Made by a program: the position numbers and the translations under genes
IMG/VR virus record: IMGVR_UViG_3300043410_000496
Coordinates: 1-34,210 of that record
DNA from: a virus
Direction: 5' to 3' (one strand)
DNA length: 34,210 bases
Notes under the pieces: model-generated
The model's input: only the letters and a program-made list of their open reading frames with translations
Databases searched by the model: none
What the model was told of the DNA's origin: nothing
Shown: piece after piece, positions 25,103 to 33,155 of the stretch
Numbering within the stretch: position 1 is the stretch's first letter
Layout of the letters: each line of letters opens with the position of its first letter

Positions 25103-26315
25103 TACAGAGTCAAAGCTAATTTCAGCAGTTCTACAGGACAAGCAGGTTCACGTTTTGCTACAGGCAAACGTAGAGGGCATTCTTAGAACTCACAATGATA
25201 TCTGGCAATTTATTCGTAACTACGCCGATATGAATGGTACGGTTCCTCCTACTAGTCTCGTAGTCGAAAAGTTTCGTGATTTCGTCCCTGTAGAGGGCAT
25301 AGGAGCCACGAAGTACCACCTAGAGGAATTGCAGTCAGAATTCCTTACAGACAGCCTCAAGGACGTTCTGAGGACCACTGCAGCCGATGTTCAGGCAGGG
25401 CAGGGAGTCAAGGCACTAGAAGACATTATTACTAAGACTTCTGCTCTTCGTAAGAACACTACTGTTATTCGTGATATTGATGTTATTGATATTGAGGATG
25501 CTGTTGCTTATTATGAGCATGTTAAGAAGCAGAATGAGCTTGGTTCTATTGGTATTAAGACTGGTCTTGCTGGTTTTGACAATTATCTTCCTGCTGGTAT
25601 CACTCCAGGACAGCTAGGCGTATTCCTTGCTTATCCAGGTATTGGTAAGTCATGGATGGCCCTATACTTTGCGGTACAGGCATGGAAGCAGGGAAAGTCA
25701 CCACTAATCATCTCTCTTGAAATGAGTGAGACAGAAGTCCGTAACCGTGTATTTACTATCATGGGTGAAGGTCTTTGGTCACATCGTAAGCTTTCTGCTG
25801 GTGCTGTAGAGACTGATGATCTTCGCCGTTGGCACAAGAAGGAACTTCAGGGTAAGCCAGAGTTCCACATTATCTCTAATGACGGAGCAGGAGATGTTTC
25901 TCCATCTGTTATTCGTGCAAAGATTGACCAGTATAAGCCAGACCTTATTATTGTAGACTACCTACAGCTCATGAGTCCAAACCAGAAGTCGGACAACGAG
26001 ACTGTTCGTATGAAGAACCTTTCTCGTGAGCTGAAGCTTTTGGCAATTGCAGAAGAGATGCCAATTATCGCTATCTCGTCAGCAACTCCAGATGATGTTA
26101 ATAAGCTTGATACTGTTCCTACTCTGGGACAGACTGCTTGGTCACGTCAGATTGCCTATGACGCTGACTGGGTTCTAGCACTTGGTCGTGGAACCAACTC
26201 TGATATTATTGAGTGTGTATTTCGTAAGAACCGTAACGGATTCATGGGTGAGTTCTTGGTCCAGGCTGACTTCGACAAGGGCTGGTATAAGTACAAGGAT
26301 TATGAAGATAACTAG
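25095..26315 (+). CDS. dnaB: Replicative DNA helicase, DnaB family
   Basis: Ring helicase that unwinds DNA ahead of the fork. The C-terminal RecA-like domain carries Walker A AYPGIGKS (residues 179-186, with K185), followed by LIISLEMSETEVRNRV, a Walker B IIVDYLQLM (D288) and a C-terminal segment QTAWSRQIAYDADWVLALGR typical of DnaB. The N-terminal 150 residues are helical (QDKQVHVLLQANVEGILRTH) and correspond to the primase-interacting domain. At 406 residues it is shorter than bacterial DnaB (about 470), as is common in phages. Start ATG 25095 overlaps the previous gene by eight bases and has AAGGAG seven bases upstream. Confidence 0.93.
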   Translation: MSNTESKLISAVLQDKQVHVLLQANVEGILRTHNDIWQFIRNYADMNGTVPPTSLVVEKFRDFVPVEGIGATKYHLEELQSEFLTDSLKDVLRTTAADVQAGQGVKALEDIITKTSALRKNTTVIRDIDVIDIEDAVAYYEHVKKQNELGSIGIKTGLAGFDNYLPAGITPGQLGVFLAYPGIGKSWMALYFAVQAWKQGKSPLIISLEMSETEVRNRVFTIMGEGLWSHRKLSAGAVETDDLRRWHKKELQGKPEFHIISNDGAGDVSPSVIRAKIDQYKPDLIIVDYLQLMSPNQKSDNETVRMKNLSRELKLLAIAEEMPIIAISSATPDDVNKLDTVPTLGQTAWSRQIAYDADWVLALGRGTNSDIIECVFRKNRNGFMGEFLVQADFDKGWYKYKDYEDN

Positions 26316-26321
26316 TATAAT
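26316..26321 (+). promoter_or_regulatory. -10 box TATAAT, predicted leaderless start
   Basis: TATAAT (26316-26321) follows the helicase TAG stop without a gap. The ATG at 26328 is six bases beyond it and no ribosome binding site is visible. No TGn extension and no clear -35 are present, so it is weaker than other boxes here. Confidence 0.4.
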
Positions 26322-26327
26322 AGATGT

Positions 26328-26675
26328 ATGTTTAAACACATACATCATAAGCCTATAAAGAAGTTTGGGTTTGCTGGATCTATTCACGATGATTCAGCAA
26401 TCCAGCGTCTTCGTGCTGAGTATATGCATTTAATAGGTTTAGAGATGAAAGATTCGGGGTACGTTCCAAGATTGGATATTGACCCAGACTTCACTATCAG
26501 TTATAATCATATAAGAGAACACTTTGAATTTACATTATCAGTATATGGATCGTATGTAGGAAAGACTAGAGCAAAATGGACAATAGGAATAGACGGAACA
26601 GAAGTAATAGCTATACAGCAGAGCAAATCAAACGTATCCTCGTTGGATCAGGAATCTCAATTGAATCAGAAGTAG
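26328..26675 (+). CDS. Small protein of unknown function overlapping primase
   Basis: A 115-residue protein. The first half is basic and helical (MFKHIHHKPIKKFGF, AIQRLRAEYMHLIGLEMKDS), the second a predicted beta-sheet (FTISYNHIREHFEFTLSVYG, AKWTIGIDGTEVIAI). The last 25 residues or so are encoded in the 100-base overlap with the primase start and look Ser/Gln-rich and unstructured. The pattern is that of a folded alpha-beta protein, but no family is recognised. Its own -10 box makes it likely to be expressed independently of the helicase gene. Confidence 0.6.
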   Translation: MFKHIHHKPIKKFGFAGSIHDDSAIQRLRAEYMHLIGLEMKDSGYVPRLDIDPDFTISYNHIREHFEFTLSVYGSYVGKTRAKWTIGIDGTEVIAIQQSKSNVSSLDQESQLNQK

Positions 26676-27520
26676 ATTCTGACTACATCATCTTTTGCCC
26701 ATACCACAATAACTCTCGCTCACCTGCTGGTGAAGTTGACAAGACTAGCGGAATCTTCTTTTGCTTTTCTTGTCAAAAGATTGCAGAACTTCCAGAATTC
26801 CTAATGCATACATCTGGTCGAACCTATTTTGAGGCTGTTCGTTTCATTAAATCTAAAGAAACAGAGACAGATATCTCTAGCGAAATTGATAAGAAGCTTA
26901 TCGATAAGCCCATGTATACCCCATATGATGATGTTCTAATTAAGCGACTAAATGTCCAGGCACTTGAAGCACCACGTGCTATGCGTTACTACAATGGACG
27001 ATTAATTAATGAAGCATCTGTCAAAAAGTTTGGATTGGGATTTTCAGAAAAGCAGGACATGGTAACTATTCCTGTTCACTCACCAGATGGAATTGCTGTT
27101 GGCTTTGTTGGTCGTTCAATTGAGGGCAAAGAGTTTAAGAATACTCCAGGACTACCTAAGTCAAAAGTACTTTTTAATCTACATAGAATTAAGACTGCAG
27201 GAAAGGTATATGTTGTCGAATCATCATTCGATGCTATTCGACTTGACCAATGCGGTTTTCCAGCGGTAGCTACATTGGGTGCAAACGTATCCAACTACCA
27301 AACAGACCTACTTCAAAAATACTTCAATGAGATATATGTCATTGCAGATAACGATGAAGCTGGCGGTAACATGAAGGATAAGTTGATCGAAAGACTTGGT
27401 TCTCGTGTTAGCGTTATTACACTAGATAAACAATATAAGGATATTGGCGATATGTCTGATGAAGCAATAAAAAATATTGAAGAATCGTTTGACAAATCTA
27501 TCGCTGCTATGCTAAACTAA
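26576..27520 (+). CDS. dnaG: DNA primase, DnaG type with CHC2 zinc ribbon and TOPRIM
   Basis: Makes RNA primers for lagging-strand synthesis. A CHC2 zinc ribbon is formed by C41, H44, C63 and C66 (CPYHNN, then FFCFSCQK). The TOPRIM fold carries the catalytic E215 in KVYVVESSFDAIR and the acidic DxD at D258/D260 in IADNDEAGG. The 314-residue length is about half of bacterial DnaG (about 580): the C-terminal helicase-binding domain is missing or minimal, which is usual for phage primases. The best start is ATG 26576, inside the previous gene; the next in-frame starts would cut into the region before the zinc ribbon. Confidence 0.88.
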   Translation: MDNRNRRNRSNSYTAEQIKRILVGSGISIESEVDSDYIIFCPYHNNSRSPAGEVDKTSGIFFCFSCQKIAELPEFLMHTSGRTYFEAVRFIKSKETETDISSEIDKKLIDKPMYTPYDDVLIKRLNVQALEAPRAMRYYNGRLINEASVKKFGLGFSEKQDMVTIPVHSPDGIAVGFVGRSIEGKEFKNTPGLPKSKVLFNLHRIKTAGKVYVVESSFDAIRLDQCGFPAVATLGANVSNYQTDLLQKYFNEIYVIADNDEAGGNMKDKLIERLGSRVSVITLDKQYKDIGDMSDEAIKNIEESFDKSIAAMLN

Positions 27521-27551
27521 AATACCAATTCAGATACAGGAGAAATATATT

Positions 27552-28205
27552 ATGAGTATTATCAAGGGACTAAAGGACATCAGTGCAATCCTAGACAAGC
27601 CGAAGTTTGAGTCTTCGGGTCAGAAGGTTCGCTGGGTCAAGTTGGCAGACGGACAGTCTGCAAAGATTCGATTTGTTGAGGAGCTGGATGAAGATTCGGC
27701 AAGTTACTCAGCTGAACGTGGTCTGTCGGTTGTGATCGCAGAACACACTAACCCAAAGGACTACAAGCGTAAGGCTGCTTGTACTATGGATACTGAGGGT
27801 CGTTGCTATGGTTGTGAGATGGCACGTAAGGATCCAAAGAGTGGCTGGCGTTCACGTCTCCGCTTCTACTGCAACGTTATCGTAAATGATGGTATTGAAG
27901 ATCCATATGTAGCCGTTTGGTCGCAGGGTATCTCAAAGCAGTCAGCGTTTAACACCATCCGTGAGTACGCTCTTGATACTGGTTCGGTATCTAACCTTGA
28001 GTGGAAGATTAAGCGTAATGGACAGGGAACTGAAACCAACTATACGCTTCTTCCAATTAAGCCAGACGCAGAACCATACCAGTGGGGAAGCCTGGACACC
28101 TTCGATCTTGAGAAAGTAGTTCGTGAAGTTCCTTACGCAGAGCAGGAGTCGTTCTACTTTGGATTCGATACTTCGTCTGCTACCTCGTCAAACACTGACT
28201 GGTAA
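27552..28205 (+). CDS. T4 gp32-like single-stranded DNA-binding protein with zinc site
   Basis: A 217-residue protein resembling the core of T4 gp32, which covers ssDNA during replication and recombination. The zinc ligands match in order and spacing: H65, C77, C85, C88 (ACTMDTEGRCYGCEMARKD), compared with H64, C77, C87, C90 in T4 gp32. Around them are OB-fold strands (VRWVKLADGQSAKIRFVEE, RLRFYCNVIVNDGIEDPYVA). The acidic C-terminal half (EVPYAEQESFYFGF) and Ser/Thr/Asn tail fit a protein-interaction tail. AGGAGAA precedes the ATG. A strong terminator follows, so it ends this operon and is probably made in quantity. Confidence 0.8.
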   Translation: MSIIKGLKDISAILDKPKFESSGQKVRWVKLADGQSAKIRFVEELDEDSASYSAERGLSVVIAEHTNPKDYKRKAACTMDTEGRCYGCEMARKDPKSGWRSRLRFYCNVIVNDGIEDPYVAVWSQGISKQSAFNTIREYALDTGSVSNLEWKIKRNGQGTETNYTLLPIKPDAEPYQWGSLDTFDLEKVVREVPYAEQESFYFGFDTSSATSSNTDW

Positions 28206-28219
28206 CATTAATTAGCTTT

Positions 28220-28249
28220 GGGGAGATAGGGAAACTTATCTCCCCTTTT
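28220..28249 (+). terminator. Rho-independent terminator after ssDNA-binding gene
   Basis: A perfect 9-bp stem (28220-28228 with 28237-28245; GGGGAGATA with TATCTCCCC) around an eight-base loop, followed by TTTT. Confidence 0.88.
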
Positions 28250-28253
28250 GCTA

Positions 28254-28282
28254 TTGACTTTTGAAATAAACTGTGTCATACT
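28254..28282 (+). promoter_or_regulatory. Full -35/-10 promoter of DNA polymerase operon
   Basis: TTGACT (28254-28259), a 17-base spacer, and CATACT (28277-28282) with TGT before it. It lies just after the terminator. AAGGAAG (28300-28306) is the ribosome binding site for the ATG at 28312, so the leader is about 20 bases. Confidence 0.68.
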
Positions 28283-28311
28283 TTTAAGACAACAAACGAA
28301 AAGGAAGATAT

Positions 28312-31300
28312 ATGAGTTACGCTGGACTTCACGTTCACACTCACTACAGCCTATTTGATGGCATCGCTACCCCACAGGAATATGTGGACCGAGCTGTAGA
28401 AATTGGTATGCCAGCCATTGCCATTACTGACCACGGTTCGCTATCTGGACACCGTGAAATGTACCGTGCTGCTAAGGAAAAGGGCATCAAGCCAATCCTG
28501 GGCATTGAGGGGTACATTACTAAGGATCGCTTCGACCACGAAGATAAGAAAGACAAGAATGACCCACTTGACCTAAACTACAACCACCTCATTGTTCTAG
28601 CTAAGAATGAGAAGGGTCTTGAGAACCTTAACAAGCTAAATGAACTTGCCTGGACTGAGGGATTCTTTAAGAAGCCTCGTATGGACTGGGCAATTCTAGA
28701 GCAGTATAAGGAAGGCCTTGTAATCACCTCTGGCTGTCTTTCAGGATACCTAGCTAAGGCAATCGAAGCAGATAACCTAGCTGCTGCTAAGATGCACCTT
28801 CAGTGGGCAAAGAACACCTTTGGTGACGACTACTACATTGAGGTAATGCCTCACAACCCTGCAGAAGTAAACAAGACTATTCTTGCTCTTGCAGATGAAT
28901 TTGGTCTAAAGCCTATCGTTACTCCAGACTGCCACCACGCAGATACTTCTCAGCGTGAGATTCAGGAGCTAAAACTTATCCTCAATTCTTATGCAAATAA
29001 GACTGTTAAGGATGTTAGCTACGACAAGTCTGCAGAGATGGATAATCTCATGGACCGTCTAGACTATCTATATGGTGCAGACCGCCAAATGACTTTCCGT
29101 GACTTTGAGATTCACCTACTTTCGGATGTAGAGATGCACCAGGCTATGGAAGCCCAGGGTATCGATCGTCAGGACATGTACGACAACACCCTTGAAATTG
29201 TAGATAAGATTGAAGACTACAACATTAAGGACCACCTAGACCTTCTCCCTGCACAGTACCAGGACCCAGACAGCGAAGTAAAAGGCCTCGCAATTGAGGG
29301 ACTAACTGCTATGGGTCTAGAAAAGAATGAGGAATACCTAGCACGTCTTGAGGAAGAGCTTCAGGTCATTAAGGACAAGAAGTTCGGACCATATTTCCTA
29401 GTAGTTCGTAACATGATTAACTGGGCTAAGAAAGAAGACATCATGGTAGGGCCAGGTCGTGGCTCTGCTGCTGGTTCGCTAGTATGCTACGCCCTTGGAA
29501 TCACTGATATTGATCCTATCAAGCATGGTCTACTGTTCTTCCGATTCATTAACCCAGAACGTAATGACTTCCCAGATATCGATACTGACATCCAGGACTC
29601 ACGCCGTGAAGAGGTCAAGGACTATCTAGTTCGCCAGTATCGTCACGTAGCCTCTATCGCAACCTTCCTTGAATTTAAGGGCAAGGGTATCGTACGAGAC
29701 ATTGCTCGTGTTCTGATGGTTCCACTAACTGACGTTAATAAGGTTCTAAAGGTTGTTGACGACTGGGACGACTATTGTTCGTCAAAGCAGACTCAGTGGT
29801 TCCGTGAGAAGTATCCTGAGATTGAAGAGTATGGAGAGCAACTTCGTGGTCGCATTCGTGGAACTGGTATCCACGCTGCAGGTGTTGTAACATCAAAGCA
29901 GCCTATCTTTAAATTTGCACCACTAGAGACTCGAACCTCGCCAGGAAATAAGGAACGTATCCCTGTTGTGGCGGTAGACATGGAAGAAGCAGAGCGTATT
30001 GGTCTTATTAAGATTGATGCACTGGGTCTTAAGACCCTATCTGTTATCCAGGATACTCTAAAGATTATCAAGGATCGTACTAGCAAGACAATCGACCTGC
30101 ACGACATTGATATGGAAGATAAGAACGTCTATAGTATGCTATCTGATGGATACACTAAGGGTGTCTTTCAGTGTGAAGCTACTCCATATACAAACCTACT
30201 AGTCAAGATGGGTGTAAAGAGCTTTGCAGAACTTGCTGCATCGAATGCTCTAGTTCGTCCAGGTGCTATGAATACTATTGGTAAAGACTACATTGCTCGT
30301 AAGCATGGTAAGCAGAATCTAGACTACAAGCACACCAAGATGAAGGCATTTACCCAGGAGACCTATGGCTGTATTCTGTACCAGGAACAGGTTATGCTTG
30401 CCTGTACAGAACTTGGCGGTATGACAATGGCTGAGGCTGATAAGGTTCGTAAGATCATTGGTAAGAAGAAGGATGCTAAGGAATTCGACCAGTTCAAGGA
30501 CAAGTTCGTATCTGGAGCTTCTCAGTATTTGAACCCAGCAGTAGCAGAAGAGCTATGGCATGACTTTGAGGCCCACGCAGGGTACTCGTTTAATAAGTCT
30601 CACGCTGTAGCATACTCTACCGTATCATACTGGACTGCATGGCTGAAGAATTACTACCCAATTGAGTTTATGTATTCGCTACTTAAGAATGAAAGCGATA
30701 AGGATGCTCGTACAGAGTACTTGATTGAAGCAAAGCGTATGGGAATCCCTGTACGTCTACCACACATCAATGATTCAGACATTGACTTTAAGATTGAGGG
30801 CAAGGGTATCCGATTTGGACTATCAGCAATTAAGTTCATTTCAGACAACATCGCTAGCAAGTATATTGCTGCTCGTCCTTTTGGCTCGTACAAGCAACTT
30901 GAGGAATTCACTTTTGGTAAGGGTAATGGTGTTAATTCTCGTGCTCTTCAGGCTCTTAGAGTTGTTGGTGCTGCAACCTTTGAAGACAATCCACGAGACG
31001 ATGAAGAGGTTCGTGAAAACCTTTATGAGTATCTAAACCTACCAGAGTTTAACATCTCTGTTCCACAGCACTATCACGCATTCATCAATGACGTAGATGA
31101 TTTTGAGGAAAAGGGTTCATTCATTCTTATGGGAATGATCAAGGGCATCAAGCGTGGTAAAGGATGGTCTCGTGTAGAAATCCTTGACAAGACTGGTAGT
31201 GTTGGTATCTTCGATGAAGAGCAGACACAGATTGAGCCAGGAAAAACCTATCTGCTTCTAGCAAGTGACAACCGTATTGTCAATGCTATCCCAGCAGATG

Positions 31301-31590
31301 AAATTAAGGGCAACCAGTCTGGACTGGTAAAGATTCTTAATTACAAGCAATTGCCATACAAGGAAGAAGAGCTATTCGTAGTTTCCTTTAAGCCTCGTAT
31401 GACAAAGGCAGGGAAGAAGATGGCTTCTCTAGTTCTAGCAGACTCGTCTCGTGAACTTCAGAGTGTCACCGTATTCCCAACGGCATTCTCAAAGGCATAC
31501 ATGAAGATTGATGAGGGTGGCGTATACAAATTCACTTTGGGTAAGACCAAGGATGGTACAACGATTATGGAGGACGTAACTAATGTTTGA
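28312..31590 (+). CDS. dnaE: DNA polymerase III alpha subunit (DnaE) with PHP domain
   Basis: A 1092-residue C-family DNA polymerase, the phage's replicase. The N-terminal PHP domain keeps metal-ligand candidates seen in active bacterial PHP exonucleases: H7 and H9 (LHVHTHYS), D40 and H41 (ITDHGSL), E66 (LGIEGY), H92 (YNHLIVLA) and later TPDCHHADTS. In E. coli DnaE several of these are lost. The palm domain has GRGSAAGSLVCYALG and PDIDTDIQDSR, with catalytic D422 and D424. A C-terminal OB domain (SFILMGMIKGIKRGKGWSRV) ends the protein. Length is close to bacterial DnaE (about 1160). The stop overlaps the next start by eight bases. No separate epsilon-type exonuclease is in the window, so PHP proofreading is likely. 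Confidence 0.95.
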   Translation: MSYAGLHVHTHYSLFDGIATPQEYVDRAVEIGMPAIAITDHGSLSGHREMYRAAKEKGIKPILGIEGYITKDRFDHEDKKDKNDPLDLNYNHLIVLAKNEKGLENLNKLNELAWTEGFFKKPRMDWAILEQYKEGLVITSGCLSGYLAKAIEADNLAAAKMHLQWAKNTFGDDYYIEVMPHNPAEVNKTILALADEFGLKPIVTPDCHHADTSQREIQELKLILNSYANKTVKDVSYDKSAEMDNLMDRLDYLYGADRQMTFRDFEIHLLSDVEMHQAMEAQGIDRQDMYDNTLEIVDKIEDYNIKDHLDLLPAQYQDPDSEVKGLAIEGLTAMGLEKNEEYLARLEEELQVIKDKKFGPYFLVVRNMINWAKKEDIMVGPGRGSAAGSLVCYALGITDIDPIKHGLLFFRFINPERNDFPDIDTDIQDSRREEVKDYLVRQYRHVASIATFLEFKGKGIVRDIARVLMVPLTDVNKVLKVVDDWDDYCSSKQTQWFREKYPEIEEYGEQLRGRIRGTGIHAAGVVTSKQPIFKFAPLETRTSPGNKERIPVVAVDMEEAERIGLIKIDALGLKTLSVIQDTLKIIKDRTSKTIDLHDIDMEDKNVYSMLSDGYTKGVFQCEATPYTNLLVKMGVKSFAELAASNALVRPGAMNTIGKDYIARKHGKQNLDYKHTKMKAFTQETYGCILYQEQVMLACTELGGMTMAEADKVRKIIGKKKDAKEFDQFKDKFVSGASQYLNPAVAEELWHDFEAHAGYSFNKSHAVAYSTVSYWTAWLKNYYPIEFMYSLLKNESDKDARTEYLIEAKRMGIPVRLPHINDSDIDFKIEGKGIRFGLSAIKFISDNIASKYIAARPFGSYKQLEEFTFGKGNGVNSRALQALRVVGAATFEDNPRDDEEVRENLYEYLNLPEFNISVPQHYHAFINDVDDFEEKGSFILMGMIKGIKRGKGWSRVEILDKTGSVGIFDEEQTQIEPGKTYLLLASDNRIVNAIPADEIKGNQSGLVKILNYKQLPYKEEELFVVSFKPRMTKAGKKMASLVLADSSRELQSVTVFPTAFSKAYMKIDEGGVYKFTLGKTKDGTTIMEDVTNV

Positions 31591-31918
31591 CGACATTTGT
31601 GAGCAGTTGCATGAGACTGCAGTTAAAAAGGGTTTCTGGGGTGTCTTGGAGGACGCTACACAGGAGCAAACAGATATCTTCGTAACCAAGCAGCTAATGA
31701 TGATCGTGTCAGAAGCTGTAGAGGTTATGGAGGCTATCCGCAAGGATAAGGGAGAAGAAGAGATTGCAGATGAAATGGCAGACATTCTAATTCGTACCTT
31801 TGACCTATATGCAGGTCTAGTAGAGCATGGGTATACCAAAGTATCTCTAGATCACGCATTTGAAAAGAAGACAAATATCAACCAGGCACGTCCTGAGAAG
31901 CATGGAGTAAGATTCTAA
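31583..31918 (+). CDS. MazG-like nucleotide pyrophosphohydrolase
   Basis: A 111-residue all-helical protein with the MazG metal-binding signature: E44xxE47 (SEAVEVMEAI) and E64xxD67 (DEMADILIRT). The end, NINQARPEKHGVRF, matches the usual MazG tail with RP and KHG. These enzymes hydrolyse NTPs or dNTPs to the monophosphate and PPi, removing abnormal nucleotides or adjusting pools; a role in lowering ppGpp has been proposed for phage homologues. It overlaps the polymerase gene by eight bases and the NrdH gene by TAATG, so it belongs to the same replication/nucleotide operon. Confidence 0.82.
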   Translation: MFDDICEQLHETAVKKGFWGVLEDATQEQTDIFVTKQLMMIVSEAVEVMEAIRKDKGEEEIADEMADILIRTFDLYAGLVEHGYTKVSLDHAFEKKTNINQARPEKHGVRF

Positions 31919-32139
31919 TGATTACCGTATATACAAAGCCATCATGTGTTCAATGTGATGCTACTAAGAGACATCTAAAGAAGCTCAACATTGAGTTTGC
32001 TACAGTAGATATCACCCAGGACCAGGAAGCATACGACAAGATTGTTGCTTTGGGCTTCCAGGCTGCTCCAGTGGTAATTACTGACAGCGATTCATGGGCA
32101 GGATACAAGCCAGACAAGCTAGATGGGCTGGCTAATTAA
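31918..32139 (+). CDS. nrdH: NrdH-like glutaredoxin
   Basis: A 73-residue thioredoxin-fold protein with the redox motif C10-V-Q-C13 typical of NrdH, the cis-Pro segment AAPVVITD, and WAGYKPDKL like the conserved NrdH W-S-G-F-R-P region. NrdH passes electrons from thioredoxin reductase to ribonucleotide reductase. This suggests that the phage or its host uses a ribonucleotide reductase needing NrdH; the phage's own copy may lie outside the window. Starts in the previous stop (TAATG) and does the same with the next gene. Confidence 0.9.
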   Translation: MITVYTKPSCVQCDATKRHLKKLNIEFATVDITQDQEAYDKIVALGFQAAPVVITDSDSWAGYKPDKLDGLAN

Positions 32140-33155
32140 TGACAACAGTCGAAGAAGCTCTCGCACAACTGGACCCAAAGATTCGTAAGCGTCTAACAAC
32201 TGGAATTGGTTTTAAGACTGAGTTCCAGAAGACTCCTAGCTTTGGCCTTAATCGTGCTCTGAATGGCGGTTTACCATATGGTAGACAGGTTCTTATTTGG
32301 GGTTCAAAGTCGTCTGCAAAGTCCTCTATGTGCCTTCAGATGATTGCCCTAGCCCAGCAAGAGGGAAAGCTTTGTGCCTGGATCGATGCCGAGATGTCAT
32401 ATTCTGAAGAGTGGGCAGAAAAGCTAGGGGTAGATACAGACAAGCTAATCGTATCACAAGCAAGAACAATTAACGAGATGGTAGACGTAGGTGTTGCACT
32501 TATGAATGCAGGTGTAGACTTGATCGTAGTAGACTCTATTACATCACTATTGCCAGCTATCTACTTTGAAAAGGGAACAGATGAGCTTAAGGAACTTGAA
32601 AACACAAAGCAAATTGGAGCTGAGTCTAGAGACTTTAGTAACGCATGGAAGATGCTCAACTATGCCAATAATAAAGTCAAGCCTACGATGCTTGTTCTTA
32701 TTAGTCAATCTCGTAACAATATTAGTGCTATGTATACGTCTCAACAGCCTTCGGGTGGGCAAGCGACTAAGTTCTATAGCTCAACAGTTATCAAGCTTTT
32801 CTCGTCTGAGTCAGACAATCAAGCTATTAAAGGCAAGATTGCGGTTGGAGATAAGCTTATCGAAGAGAAGATAGGACGTAAGGTTCGTTGGGAAGTTCAG
32901 TTCTCAAAGACCTCTCCTGCCTTTCAGTCTGGAGAATATGATTTCTACTTCCGTGGTGACGTGGGTGTAGACAGCATTGGAGACCTCGTAGACACTGCTG
33001 AAATGATGGGTATCGTAGAGCGTACTGGTGCTTGGTACATCCTTCCTGATGGCAGTGGAGATAAACTCCAGGGTAGAGAAAAGTTCGTAGCAAGAGTCCG
33101 TGAAGACTTAGACCTACAAGATTTAATTAAGGAAAAGGTTAATGGCACGGTATAA
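32139..33155 (+). CDS. recA: RecA-like recombinase
   Basis: A 338-residue strand-exchange ATPase. Walker A is GSKSSAKSS (residues 55-63, K61) where bacterial RecA has GPESSGKT; alanine replaces the conserved glycine before Lys. Walker B is VDLIVVDSITSLLP (D132). The region LINPERNDF-like patterns are absent, but SQSRNNISAMYTSQQPSGGQ resembles the RecA L2/NQ-R-ggnalkfyas segment, with QATKFYSSTVIKLF following. The C-terminal part (GEYDFYFRGDVGVDSIGDLV, GAWYILPDGSG, LQGREKF) matches the RecA order GID--geLvdlg, gaWy and kGRena. It likely supports recombination-dependent replication with the gp32-like protein. The C-terminal acidic tail of cellular RecA is shortened. Confidence 0.85.
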   Translation: MTTVEEALAQLDPKIRKRLTTGIGFKTEFQKTPSFGLNRALNGGLPYGRQVLIWGSKSSAKSSMCLQMIALAQQEGKLCAWIDAEMSYSEEWAEKLGVDTDKLIVSQARTINEMVDVGVALMNAGVDLIVVDSITSLLPAIYFEKGTDELKELENTKQIGAESRDFSNAWKMLNYANNKVKPTMLVLISQSRNNISAMYTSQQPSGGQATKFYSSTVIKLFSSESDNQAIKGKIAVGDKLIEEKIGRKVRWEVQFSKTSPAFQSGEYDFYFRGDVGVDSIGDLVDTAEMMGIVERTGAWYILPDGSGDKLQGREKFVARVREDLDLQDLIKEKVNGTV

